Part shown: one piece after another, positions 27,992-36,747 of the stretch
How the letters are laid out: each line of letters begins with the position of its first letter
How positions within the stretch are numbered: the stretch's first letter is position 1
Assembly (NCBI RefSeq): GCF_903815225.1
Contig: NZ_LR813084.1
Span: forward strand, 3,266,501 to 3,330,500
Length of the DNA stretch: 64,000 nt
Source: Delftia tsuruhatensis
GTDB lineage: Bacteria; Pseudomonadota; Gammaproteobacteria; Burkholderiales; Burkholderiaceae_C
Reading direction: 5' to 3'
Made by a program: the position numbers and the translations under genes
Notes under the pieces: generated by a model
Databases searched by the model: none
What the model was told of the DNA's origin: nothing
What the model saw: the letters and a program-made list of their open reading frames with translations, nothing else

Positions 27992-28960
27992 ATGACATCC
28001 AGCCCCTCCATCCCTCCCATCTCGGGCAGCACCATTGCCGAGCTGGTGGCTTCGGGAGCCGCCGCGCTCACGGCCGCCGGCGTGGCCTTCGGCCACGGCA
28101 CGGCCACGGCCGAGGACGAAGCCGCCTGGCTCACGCTCTGGAAGCTGGGCCTGCCGCTGGACAGCGAGCTGACGCCCGGCGCGCCCGAATCCATCGCCAG
28201 CCACCCCGTGGAGGCGCAACAACAGGCCGATGTGGCCGCGCTGTTCATCGAGCGCATCCACTCCCGCAAGCCGGCCGCCTACCTCACACGCGAGGCCTGG
28301 CTCCAGGGCGTGCCCTTCTACGTGGATGAGCGCGCCATCGTGCCGCGCAGCTTCATCGCCGAGCTGCTGGCCGATGGCAGCATCGACGGCTGGCTGTCCG
28401 ACCGCACGCGCCGCGTGCTCGATCTCTGCACGGGCAACGGCAGCCTGGCCTGCCTGGCCGCCATGGCCTGGCCCGAGGTCGAGGTCACAGGCGCCGACAT
28501 CTCGCCCGACGCGCTGGACGTGGCCCGGATCAACGTGGACCGCCATGACCTGGCCCGGCGCGTACAGCTGGTGGAAAGCGACGGCCTGGCCGCACTGCCC
28601 GGCCCCTGGGATCTGGTGCTGTGCAACCCACCTTATGTGAACGCCGACAGCATGTCGCGCCTGCCTGCCGAATACCAGGCCGAGCCCGAGCTGGCCCTGG
28701 CCGGCGGCACCGACGGCATGGACTTCATACGCCGCATGCTCGAAGACCTTCCTTCACGCCTGGCCAAGGACGGCGTGGTCGTGCTGGAGATCGGCAACGA
28801 AAGACAGTTCTTCGAAGCTGCCTTCCCCGACCTGCCTGTGTTCTGGCTGGACACCAGTTCCGGCGATGAACAGGTGCTGCTCATCACCCAGGAGGCACTG
28901 CGCGCCTGGACCGAGGGCGATACCGAGGCCCTGCGCCCGCAGTACCGCCCCCTGGGTTGA
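27992..28960 (+). CDS. prmB: Ribosomal protein uL3 N5-glutamine methyltransferase
   Basis: SAM-dependent enzyme that methylates a glutamine of ribosomal protein uL3. The 322-residue protein has the SAM motif VLDLCTGNGSLACLAA, the acidic loop VTGADISPDALDVARINV and the catalytic NPPY in LVLCNPPYVNADSM, with the PrmB-type N-terminus including AAYLTREAWLQGVPFYVDER. The ATG at 27992 is preferred to the GTG at 27974, because AAGGAG (27980-27985) is seven bases before it. The next gene starts one base after its stop. Confidence 0.93.
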   Translation: MTSSPSIPPISGSTIAELVASGAAALTAAGVAFGHGTATAEDEAAWLTLWKLGLPLDSELTPGAPESIASHPVEAQQQADVAALFIERIHSRKPAAYLTREAWLQGVPFYVDERAIVPRSFIAELLADGSIDGWLSDRTRRVLDLCTGNGSLACLAAMAWPEVEVTGADISPDALDVARINVDRHDLARRVQLVESDGLAALPGPWDLVLCNPPYVNADSMSRLPAEYQAEPELALAGGTDGMDFIRRMLEDLPSRLAKDGVVVLEIGNERQFFEAAFPDLPVFWLDTSSGDEQVLLITQEALRAWTEGDTEALRPQYRPLG

Positions 28961-28961
28961 G

Positions 28962-30002
28962 ATGGATCTCAGGGCGCTGCGCTACTTCATCTCGGTGCTG
29001 GAGGCCGGCAGCCTCTCACGCGCCGCGCATTCGCTGTACGTGGCCCAGCCCGCGCTGACGGCACAGATCAAGAAGCTGGAAGGCGAACTGGGCACTCGGC
29101 TGCTGGAGCGCAGCCATGCGGGCGTGACCCCCACGCCAGCCGGCACCCAGCTGTATGAGGATGCCCGCCGCCTGCTGTCCGACGCCGACGCCATGCGCGA
29201 GCGCATTCAGCGCCTTCCCCAGGGCCCCGAAGGCTCGGTCACCATCGCGCTGCCGTTCCTGCTGACCAGCCTGCTGGCCGGCCCCGTGATCGCCAGCCTG
29301 CGCAGCAGCCATCCTCGCATCCGCATCTTCGTGATCGACGACCTGAGCCTGATGGTGCAAAAGGCCATGCTGGACCGGCGCGCCGACCTCGCCATTCTGG
29401 TGGATACGCCCGCCCTGCACGACCTGCAGGTCGAGCCGATGGCCGAAGAGCCCATCTACGTCTGCGGCCATGACGTCGACGCCGTGGCAGCCCCGCTGCT
29501 GCGTCCGGCACCGGACGATGGATTGCCGAGCATGGACTTCGCCGACGCCTGCCAGTTGCCGCTGGTGCTGCAGTCGCGCCGCTTTTCCATCCGCCAGGCC
29601 GTGGAATCCGCCGCCGAGGCAGGCGGCCTGCGGTTGAACATCGTGCACGAGCACGATTCGGCCCGCGTGATCCGCTCGCTCTACCACTGCGGCGCGGGCT
29701 TCACCTTCACGCCCGCCTGCTCGTTGAGCGAGGCACCGGCCTGGCTGCGCGCGAACGCGGGCCTGGCTGCCAGGAATGGCCCGGCAACCATCGAACCCGG
29801 CTGGATCGTGGCGCGGGTGACGTCGCCCGAACTGCTACGCCACTACTTCCTGGCCGTACAGGCCAACCGCGGCAGCGACCCCGCGCTGCAGGTGGTGCGC
29901 CAGGCCCTGATGGCCCAGGCCCGGCGCCTGATGGACAGCCATCTCTGGCAGGCACGCTGGCTGGCCGCCCCCGGGGCCATCAACCCCAGCCCTCAGGGTT
30001 GA
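28962..30002 (+). CDS. LysR-family transcriptional regulator
   Basis: A 346-residue LysR regulator: winged helix at residues 1-60 (MDLRALRYFISVLEAGSLSR, AAHSLYVAQPALTAQIKKLE) and a LysR substrate domain. The opening resembles the Nac/CynR subgroup. It is on the same strand as, and 120 bp upstream of, an acyl-CoA ligase/acyl-CoA dehydrogenase/Bug gene set, probably its targets, and almost touches prmB. A hairpin CTGATCC-CTTT-GGATCAG (30020-30037) lies just after its stop. Confidence 0.9.
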   Translation: MDLRALRYFISVLEAGSLSRAAHSLYVAQPALTAQIKKLEGELGTRLLERSHAGVTPTPAGTQLYEDARRLLSDADAMRERIQRLPQGPEGSVTIALPFLLTSLLAGPVIASLRSSHPRIRIFVIDDLSLMVQKAMLDRRADLAILVDTPALHDLQVEPMAEEPIYVCGHDVDAVAAPLLRPAPDDGLPSMDFADACQLPLVLQSRRFSIRQAVESAAEAGGLRLNIVHEHDSARVIRSLYHCGAGFTFTPACSLSEAPAWLRANAGLAARNGPATIEPGWIVARVTSPELLRHYFLAVQANRGSDPALQVVRQALMAQARRLMDSHLWQARWLAAPGAINPSPQG

Positions 30003-30122
30003 CCTGAACATCAGAATTCCTGATCCCTTTGGATCAGCAAACAGTATTTCCTCTGGCTCCCCCTCTTCTGCAACAGTGCATGGCATGCCGCGCAGGAGGC
30101 GCGGCTGCAGACGAGGAACACC

Positions 30123-31703
30123 ATGCAAGAGACATCCCGGCCCACCCAGGGCCATGCCATCGCCAACGTCGGCGAACTGGTGGCCCGCAGTTGCAGGGCC
30201 CATGCGGCGCAGCCTGCGGTGACCAGTGCCACGCGCAGCATCACCTACGCCGAACTGGAGCAGCGCTCCAACCGCCTGGCCAACGCCCTGCTGGCCCAGG
30301 GCCTGGCGCGCGGCGACCGCGTGGGCATCTACCTGCCCAACTGCGTGGAAATCGTCGAGATCGAGATCGCCTGCTACAAGGCCGGGCTTGTCAAGGCGCC
30401 GTTCAACGCCCGGCTGTCCCCGCGCGAAGTGGGCGACATCGCGGCCAACAGCGATGCCGCCATCATCATCACCACGGCCGCTCGAGCGGAGACGTTCAAG
30501 CCCCACCTGCAGTCGCCCGGCGAGCGCCTGCTGCTGCTGGACGGCCCCGCCGAGGACAGCTACGAAGCCGTCCTGGCCTGCGCCAGCGACCGCTTCCAGC
30601 CCGTGGCCGTGCAGGAGCACGAAGTGGCCGTGCTGCACTACACCTCGGGCTCGTCGGGCGTGCTCAAGGCTGCCATGCAGACCTTCGGCAACCGCCTGGC
30701 CCAGCTGCGCAAGTTCCTGATGCGCGGCGAAGGCATGCAGGCCGGCCATGTCCTGGGCCTGGTCGGTCCCGTCACGCACGCCTCCGGCATGCAGATGGTG
30801 CCGGCGCTGTGCACAGGCGCCACCATCCACCTGTTCGCGGGCTTCGAGCCCGGCGCCTTCATGGCCGAAATGCAGGCGCGGCGTGTGACCCATACCTTCA
30901 TGGTGCCGACCATGATCAACATGCTGCTGGCCGAGGTCGGCGGCCGCTACCGCCCCCTGCCCGACCTGCAGCGCCTGGGCTACGGCGCAGCCCCCATGGC
31001 ACCGGCGCGCATCCTGCAGGCCATGGACGTGTTCGGCCCCATTTTGTCCCAGGGCTATGGCGCGGGCGAGACCACTTCGGGCGTCTGCGGCCTGACCGTG
31101 CAGGACCATCTGCAGGCACGCGCGTCGCGCCCCGAGCGCCTGGCCTCCTGCGGCCGGCCCTTTCTCGAATCCCTGGTCGAGGTGGTGGATGACGAGGGCC
31201 TTCCCGTGCCGCAAGGCGAGATCGGCGAGATCGTGGTCAGCGGCGCCGACATTTTCGCGGGCTACTGGCGCGCCCCCGAACTGACGGCCGAGGTGCTCAG
31301 GCACGGCCGCTACCACACGGGCGACCTGGCGCGCATGGACGAGCAGGGCTTCGTCTACATCGTGGACCGCAAGAAGGACATGGTCATCAGCGGTGGCTTC
31401 AACGTCTACCCGTCCGAGGTCGAGTCGGTGCTCTACGAGCACGCCTCGGTGGCCGATGCCTGCGTATTCGCGATCCCCGACGACAAATGGGGCGAGGCCG
31501 TGGCCGCCCATATCGTGCTCAAGCCCGGCCAGGCCGGCGACAGCGCCGCGCTGGACCGCTTCTGCGCCGAGCGCCTGGGCGGCTTCAAGCGTCCGCGCCA
31601 CATCGAATTCGTGCAGCAACTGCCCAAGAACCCCAACGGCAAGGTCATGCGCCGCGCCGTGCAGGCGCCCTACTGGGCCCAACACGCCCGCAAGGTGAAC
31701 TGA
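30123..31703 (+). CDS. AMP-dependent acyl-CoA ligase
   Basis: Activates a carboxylic acid to its CoA thioester with ATP. The 526-residue protein has the phosphate loop LHYTSGSSGVLKAAMQT, the adenine motif QGYGAGETTSGVCG, YHTGDLARMDEQGFVYIVDR and the C-terminal KKDMVISGGFNVYPSEVE ... NPNGKVMR with the catalytic Lys. Substrate is not clear; the closest types are medium-chain or aromatic acid ligases. An acyl-CoA dehydrogenase starts 1 bp after the stop and a substrate-binding protein follows, so the set looks like uptake and activation of an organic acid. Confidence 0.9.
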   Translation: MQETSRPTQGHAIANVGELVARSCRAHAAQPAVTSATRSITYAELEQRSNRLANALLAQGLARGDRVGIYLPNCVEIVEIEIACYKAGLVKAPFNARLSPREVGDIAANSDAAIIITTAARAETFKPHLQSPGERLLLLDGPAEDSYEAVLACASDRFQPVAVQEHEVAVLHYTSGSSGVLKAAMQTFGNRLAQLRKFLMRGEGMQAGHVLGLVGPVTHASGMQMVPALCTGATIHLFAGFEPGAFMAEMQARRVTHTFMVPTMINMLLAEVGGRYRPLPDLQRLGYGAAPMAPARILQAMDVFGPILSQGYGAGETTSGVCGLTVQDHLQARASRPERLASCGRPFLESLVEVVDDEGLPVPQGEIGEIVVSGADIFAGYWRAPELTAEVLRHGRYHTGDLARMDEQGFVYIVDRKKDMVISGGFNVYPSEVESVLYEHASVADACVFAIPDDKWGEAVAAHIVLKPGQAGDSAALDRFCAERLGGFKRPRHIEFVQQLPKNPNGKVMRRAVQAPYWAQHARKVN

Positions 31704-31704
31704 G

Positions 31705-32928
31705 ATGAATGCCAAAGACACCCTCCCATCCGCTGGCGCCCCCCTGCTGGAAATGCCGTTCGAAGGCTCCGAACGCGCCGCCGTGCTGATCGAATCGCTC
31801 CAGGGCTTCATCCATGGAGAGCTGGGGGACCTGGCGCGCGAACATGGCGTGGACCATGAAAACAGCGCCTCCAGGGATCTGCTGCGTCAGGTCTGGAAGC
31901 TTTCCCACGCCCGCGGCTTCTACGGCATGACCCTGCCCCAGGCCATGGGCGGCGCAGGCCTTTCCGTGCTGGACCAGGTACTGGTCAAGGAAGCCATCTA
32001 TGCCACGGGATCGCCGTTCGCGCCCCATGTGCTGGGCGAACTCAGCGGCCCTCCGCGCATAGGCGCCCTGGTGCGCAAGGCCACGCCGCTGCAGATGGAG
32101 CAATTCATACTGCCCGTGGCGCACGCCGACAAATCCATCTGCTTCGCACTGACCGAGGCGTCTGCCGGCTCGGATGCCGGCGCGCTGCAGACGCGCGCCG
32201 TGCTGGAAGGCGAGCACTACGTGCTGCACGGCCGCAAGCGCTTCATCTCGGGCGCGCCCTTTGCCGACTTCGCCGTGCTCATGGCCTCGACCGCCCCGGA
32301 GGACAGCCCGCAGCGCGAGATCAGCGCCTTCTTCGTGGACCTGCATGCGCCGGGCGTGCAGGTGGTCAGCGGCTACAGGACCATGGCCGGGCAGTCCGGC
32401 ACGGGCGACATCGTGCTGGACGGCTGCCGCGTGCCTGCGGCCCAGCTGATCGGCGAGCCGGGGCGGGGCCTGGCCCTGGCCCTGGGCCGCATCACGGTCA
32501 ACCGCCTGCTGCACTGCCCGGCCATGCTGGGCCTGGCCCAGGTAGCACTGCGGGATGCTCGCGACTACGCGCTGTGCCGCCAGCAGTTCGGCCGCAGCAT
32601 TGCCCAGTTCCAGGCCATACAGCACATGTTGGCCGACATGGCCACCGAATGGATGGCGGCACGGGCGCTGATGGTGCAGACGGCGCGTGCCATCGATGCA
32701 GGCATCGATGCGCGGGCCCAGGCCTCTATGAGCAAGCTGTTCTGCTCGGAGACGGCGTTCCGCATCGCCGACCGCGCCGTGCAGATCCACGGCGGCGAAG
32801 GCATCGTACAGGGACGGCGCGTCGAATTCCTGTTCCGCATGCTGCGCATGTACCGGGTGCTCACGGGCACCAGCGAGATACAGCGCAACACCATCGCCAA
32901 GGAACTGCTGGAACGGGCCACTGCCTGA
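31705..32928 (+). CDS. Acyl-CoA dehydrogenase-family flavoprotein
   Basis: A 407-residue protein with the acyl-CoA dehydrogenase layout: FALTEASAGSDAGALQTRAV in the FAD-binding middle domain, FGRSIAQFQAIQHMLADMAT in the C-terminal helical domain, QIHGGEGIVQGRRVE and a terminal LTGTSEIQRNTIAKELL. At the place of the usual catalytic Glu (YEGTSEIQR) the sequence reads LTGTSEIQR, so that Glu is a Thr; no substitute Glu is seen at the isovaleryl-type site. Reaction and substrate are therefore uncertain. Probably co-transcribed with the ligase. Confidence 0.87.
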   Translation: MNAKDTLPSAGAPLLEMPFEGSERAAVLIESLQGFIHGELGDLAREHGVDHENSASRDLLRQVWKLSHARGFYGMTLPQAMGGAGLSVLDQVLVKEAIYATGSPFAPHVLGELSGPPRIGALVRKATPLQMEQFILPVAHADKSICFALTEASAGSDAGALQTRAVLEGEHYVLHGRKRFISGAPFADFAVLMASTAPEDSPQREISAFFVDLHAPGVQVVSGYRTMAGQSGTGDIVLDGCRVPAAQLIGEPGRGLALALGRITVNRLLHCPAMLGLAQVALRDARDYALCRQQFGRSIAQFQAIQHMLADMATEWMAARALMVQTARAIDAGIDARAQASMSKLFCSETAFRIADRAVQIHGGEGIVQGRRVEFLFRMLRMYRVLTGTSEIQRNTIAKELLERATA

Positions 32929-32968
32929 GGCGGTCCCCAGGAAAAGGACAGGACAAGGAGACAACGCC

Positions 32969-33979
32969 ATGCAAGACATACCCAACCATGACCCGGACCG
33001 CCGCCGATTCCTGCGCGCCGCCGGTGCTGCATCGCTGGCGACAGGCCTGCCCTGGGCTGCCGCGGCCACGGCACAAGACAGCGCCTGGCCCACGCGTCCC
33101 ATCAAATGGGTGGTGCCCTACCTGGCGGGCACCAGCCCCGACACAGCCGCGCGCATCGTGGCCGAGGCACTGTCGGCCCAGCTGGGCCAGCCCGTGGTGA
33201 TAGACAACCGCGCGGGTGCGGGCGGCAACATCGGCGCGCGCCAGGTGGCCAAGGCACCCGCGGACGGCTACACCCTGCTGTACTCGGGCTCGCCCATGGC
33301 TGCTGCCATGCGCATGTACAGAAACCCGGGTTACGATTTGTTCAAGGACTTCCGCCACGTGCTGGGCATGTCTCGCTCGGACATCTTGGTGGTTGTGCAT
33401 GCCGACTCCGGCATGCGTACGCTGGACGACCTGGCCGCCCGTGCCAAGTCCAGGCCGGGCGCGCTGGACTATGCCTCGGGCGGCGTGGGTACGCCATCGC
33501 ACCTGGGCGTGGAAATGCTGGCCTCCAGCATGGGCCTGCAGGTCAACCATGTGCCCTACAAGGGTGCTTCGGAACTGGTCAATGCCGTGCTGGGCCAGCA
33601 GGTGGCTTTCGGCGCACCGCTGTTTTCGGTCGCGTACCCCCAGGTCCTGGCCGGCAGGCTGGTACCGCTGGCCATTGCCGGGCCGCAGCGCAACCCCAAG
33701 CTTGCACAGGTGCAGACCCTGGCCGAGCTGGGCGTGCCCGATGTCAACCTCACATCCTGGGGCGGCGTCTCCGTACCGGCCGCCACGCCCGAGCCCATCG
33801 TCCAGCGGCTGCGAACGGCACTGGAGGAAGTGCTCAGGCAACCCAAGGTCATCGCCTTGCTGGAGCAGGAAGGCGGCAAGGTCGCCATCACCAGCGCCGA
33901 CGCCTATGCCAAGGGCTTCGAGCGCGAGATCCAGTTCACCCAGTCCATGATGCAGCGTGTGGGCATACAGCCGATCTGA
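32969..33979 (+). CDS. Bug/TctC-type periplasmic solute-binding protein
   Basis: A 336-residue binding protein of the tripartite tricarboxylate transporter family, abundant in Comamonadaceae and Bordetella. It has a Tat-type signal (DRRRFLRAAGAASLATGLPW, cleaved near ATAQ), then the Bug motifs RPIKWVVPYLAGTSPDTAAR, VVIDNRAGAGGNIGARQVAK, ADGYTLLYSG and VNHVPYKGASELVNAVLGQQ. No TctA/TctB membrane genes are adjacent, which is common for orphan Bug proteins. It probably binds the acid activated by the upstream ligase. Confidence 0.92.
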   Translation: MQDIPNHDPDRRRFLRAAGAASLATGLPWAAAATAQDSAWPTRPIKWVVPYLAGTSPDTAARIVAEALSAQLGQPVVIDNRAGAGGNIGARQVAKAPADGYTLLYSGSPMAAAMRMYRNPGYDLFKDFRHVLGMSRSDILVVVHADSGMRTLDDLAARAKSRPGALDYASGGVGTPSHLGVEMLASSMGLQVNHVPYKGASELVNAVLGQQVAFGAPLFSVAYPQVLAGRLVPLAIAGPQRNPKLAQVQTLAELGVPDVNLTSWGGVSVPAATPEPIVQRLRTALEEVLRQPKVIALLEQEGGKVAITSADAYAKGFEREIQFTQSMMQRVGIQPI

Positions 33980-34059
33980 GGCCTTGCACCGCAGCCGGGC
34001 ACGGGCATGGCGGGCGGGAATCCTGTCCCGGCGAATCACTGGGATAATCCTGCCCATTC

Positions 34060-36075
34060 ATGATCAGCCTTCGCAACATCATCCTGCGCCGCGGCACGCG
34101 CGTGCTGCTGGACAGCACCTCTGTCTCCATCAATCCCGGTGAAAAGGTCGGCCTCGTCGGACGCAACGGCGCCGGCAAGTCCAGCCTGTTCGCCCTGCTC
34201 AACGGCAGCCTGGCCGAAGACGGTGGGGAGTTCTCCATCCCGCCCCAATGGCGCCTGGGCCAGGTCGCGCAGAACATGCCCGAGACCTCGGAGTCCGCCA
34301 CCCAGTTCGTGCTGGACGGCGACACACGCCTGAGCGAGCTCAATGCACAGCTCGCGGCCGCCGAGGCCAGCGAGGACGGCATGGCCATCGCCCATGCCCA
34401 TGTGGACCTGGCCGACGCCGGGGCACACGATGCCGTGCCGCGCGCCCAGGCCCTGATCCTGGGCCTGGGCTTCAAGGTGTCCGAACTGGAGCACCCGGTC
34501 AACAGCTTCTCGGGCGGCTGGCGCATGCGCCTTCAGCTGGCACGTGCACTGATGTGCCCTTCGGACCTGCTGCTGCTCGACGAACCCACCAACCACCTGG
34601 ACCTGGACGCCCTGGTCTGGCTCGAAGCCTGGCTCAAGCGCTATCCGGGCACCCTGGTCGTGATCAGCCATGACCGGGAATTCCTGGACGCCATCACCAA
34701 CACCACGCTGCACATCGAAAACGCCCAAGTCACACGCTACGGCGGCAACTACAGCAAGTTCGAAGAACTGCGTGCCCAGCAGATGCTGCTGCAACAGGCC
34801 TCCTACGAGCGCCAGCAGGAAAAGATCGCCCACCTGCAGAAATTCATCGATCGCTTCAAGGCCAAGGCCTCCAAGGCCAAGCAGGCGCAAAGCCGCGTCA
34901 AGCAGATCGAGCGCATGGAAAAGGTGGCTCCCATGCTGGCCAGCGCCGAATTCACCTTCGAGTTCAAGCCGCCCGCCAACCTGCCCAACCCCATGCTGGC
35001 CATCACGGACGCATCCTTCGGCTATGTGGACGACGAAGGCCGCGAGACCACCATCCTGCGCGGCGTCAACCGCTCGGTGCTGGCAGGCCAGCGCATCGGC
35101 ATCCTGGGCGCCAACGGCCAGGGCAAGTCCACCCTGGTCAAGACCATTGCGCGCGAGATGAAAGCGCTGGCCGGTACCGTCACCGAAGGCAAGGGACTGA
35201 ACATCGGCTACTTCGCCCAGCAGGAGCTGGACGTGCTGCGCCCCGGCGAGAACCCGATGGAACACATGATCCGCCTGGCCAGGGATACGGGAGCCACCGG
35301 CCCGCAGGCGCGCGAGCAGGACTTGCGCAGCTACCTGGGCACCTTCAATTTCAGCGGCGACATGGTCAAGCAGCCCGTGGGCAGCATGAGTGGCGGTGAA
35401 AAGGCACGCCTGGTGTTGGCCATGATCGTCTGGCAGCGCCCCAACCTGCTGCTGCTGGACGAACCGACCAACCACCTGGACCTGGCCACGCGCGAGGCCC
35501 TGGCCATGGCGATCAACGACTTCGACGGCACCGTCATGCTGGTCAGCCACGACCGTGCGCTGCTTCGCTCGGTCTGCGAAGACTTCTGGATGGTCGGTCG
35601 CGGCAAGGTCGGCCCCTTCGACGGCGACCTAGACGACTACCAGCGCTACCTGCTGGAAGAGTCCCGGCGCCTGCGCGAGGAAGCCCGCCAGGCCGAGCAG
35701 TCCGCCAGCCGGGTCACCGAGCCCGTGCCACAGCAAACAGCCACGCCCCCGGCTCCGGCCGGCGCGCCAGGCGTGCTGGCCGGAGACCAGCGCGAGCAGC
35801 GCCGCCTCGCCGCACTGGCACGACAGCAACTGGCCGAGAAGACCCGCCCCTTCAAGAAGGAGCTGGAGCAACTCGACAAGCGCCTGCCGCAGTTGCAGGC
35901 CGAGCGCCACCGTCTCGAAAACCTGCTCAGCCAGCCAATCCCACCTGGCGAAATCGCCGAAGCCGGACGCCAGCTCAAGGCCTGCAATGACGAAATCGAT
36001 GGCCTGGAAGAGCGCTGGCTGGAGCTCAGCGAGCAGATCGAGCAGCTTTCGGCGCTTGCCGGCAACGAGGCGTAA
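34060..36075 (+). CDS. ABC-F family ATPase (YheS-like)
   Basis: A 671-residue protein with two ABC ATPase domains and no membrane segment, i.e. a ribosome-associated ABC-F factor. First domain: Walker A GRNGAGKSS at about 33, signature NSFSGGWRMRLQLARAL, Walker B LLLLDEPTNHLDLD. Second: GANGQGKST at about 349, GSMSGGEKARLVLAM, LLLLDEPTNHLDLA. The interdomain linker is helical and Lys/Gln-rich. A C-terminal coiled coil (about 535-665) follows. These proteins relieve stalled ribosomes; specific role of YheS types is not settled. Followed by a terminator. Confidence 0.92.
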   Translation: MISLRNIILRRGTRVLLDSTSVSINPGEKVGLVGRNGAGKSSLFALLNGSLAEDGGEFSIPPQWRLGQVAQNMPETSESATQFVLDGDTRLSELNAQLAAAEASEDGMAIAHAHVDLADAGAHDAVPRAQALILGLGFKVSELEHPVNSFSGGWRMRLQLARALMCPSDLLLLDEPTNHLDLDALVWLEAWLKRYPGTLVVISHDREFLDAITNTTLHIENAQVTRYGGNYSKFEELRAQQMLLQQASYERQQEKIAHLQKFIDRFKAKASKAKQAQSRVKQIERMEKVAPMLASAEFTFEFKPPANLPNPMLAITDASFGYVDDEGRETTILRGVNRSVLAGQRIGILGANGQGKSTLVKTIAREMKALAGTVTEGKGLNIGYFAQQELDVLRPGENPMEHMIRLARDTGATGPQAREQDLRSYLGTFNFSGDMVKQPVGSMSGGEKARLVLAMIVWQRPNLLLLDEPTNHLDLATREALAMAINDFDGTVMLVSHDRALLRSVCEDFWMVGRGKVGPFDGDLDDYQRYLLEESRRLREEARQAEQSASRVTEPVPQQTATPPAPAGAPGVLAGDQREQRRLAALARQQLAEKTRPFKKELEQLDKRLPQLQAERHRLENLLSQPIPPGEIAEAGRQLKACNDEIDGLEERWLELSEQIEQLSALAGNEA

Positions 36076-36107
36076 CAGAGTCACCCCTGACTGGCATGGG
36101 ACGCAAG

Positions 36108-36133
36108 CCCTTGTCAGGACAGGGATTTTTTTT
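36108..36133 (+). terminator. Intrinsic terminator of the ABC-F gene
   Basis: CCCT-GT pairs with AC-AGGG (36108-36124, one bulged T), followed by eight T (36126-36133). A longer alternative stem CCTGAC/GTCAGG (36086-36091 with 36113-36118) overlaps. Confidence 0.6.
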
Positions 36134-36265
36134 ACTCACGCATGAAGTCTGTCTCCAGACTGACATATTACCCATCCCAGGCTTGCAATTACTTTCGCCT
36201 TGGGGCAGCCCCTGGGTCAACCCGCAGCCACGGCCCTGCGTTGAACACGCAAAGGAGTGACCGCA

Positions 36266-36382
36266 ATGACCGACATCTTTTCCCACACCGCCCTGCAGAC
36301 CCGTGTCGCAGCCGCAGCGCTGGCCCAAGCTGTCTGGCCATGGGATGACCGCGACCGCAAGCGCGCCCCCAGCCACGCCTGA
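36266..36382 (+). CDS. Tiny protein with C-terminal WPxDxRDRKR motif (copy 1)
   Basis: A 38-residue frame, MTDIFSHTALQTRVAAAALA followed by QAVWPWDDRDRKRAPSHA. It has an excellent ribosome binding site (AAAGGAG at 36251-36257, eight bases ahead). The segment WPWDDRDRKR matches WPEDERDRKR in the next tiny gene, at the protein level more than in DNA, which suggests selection on the peptide. An Ala-rich helical part precedes the motif. No family is recognised. A possible AT-rich hairpin (36392-36429) separates it from copy 2. Confidence 0.6.
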   Translation: MTDIFSHTALQTRVAAAALAQAVWPWDDRDRKRAPSHA

Positions 36383-36488
36383 ACACAGCCCTTCGAAAAA
36401 AGTTTCGCTTCCTCGAAAATTTTTTTGAAAACCTGTCAACGACCTGAATCCGGCCCGCGTTAAGAGAGCAATACAGGAGAAAGCTTCC

Positions 36489-36548
36489 ATGCAAACCAAC
36501 GCCATCATGTCCATCTGGCCCGAAGACGAACGCGATCGCAAGCGCTGA
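36489..36548 (+). CDS. Tiny protein with C-terminal WPxDxRDRKR motif (copy 2)
   Basis: A 19-residue frame, MQTNAIMSIWPEDERDRKR, with AGGAG at 36476-36480 eight bases ahead of the ATG. It ends exactly at the shared motif, whereas copy 1 has five more residues. A bidirectional terminator lies 80 bp downstream. Its small size means it could also be a leader peptide, but no regulated gene follows on this strand. Function unknown. Confidence 0.55.
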   Translation: MQTNAIMSIWPEDERDRKR

Positions 36549-36627
36549 TGCGCCGGCTGGCGCACGCGGTGCCCCAGCCCTTGACGCCGCCGGCCTGACG
36601 GCTTTTCGTGCAGGCCTCCTCTTCCAC

Positions 36628-36649
36628 AAAACCCGCCAAGGCGGGTTTT
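36628..36649. terminator. Bidirectional intrinsic terminator
   Basis: AAAACCCGCC (36628-36637) and GGCGGGTTTT (36640-36649) are perfectly complementary, with T runs in both directions. It ends the tiny-gene region on the plus strand. Confidence 0.75.
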
Positions 36650-36701
36650 GTCATTTCCGGAACCTGAGGGCTCTCACGGCACGGTGGGCCCACCTCAAAG
36701 C

Positions 36702-36724
36702 AAAAAGGGAGCCGCGAGGCTCCC
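36702..36724 (-). terminator. Terminator of the pha operon
   Basis: On the minus strand GGGAGCC-TCGC-GGCTCCC (36724-36707) is followed by five T (36706-36702), 24 bp after the phaB stop. Confidence 0.85.
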
Positions 36725-36747
36725 TTGGTGGCATGGACCCGTGCAGC

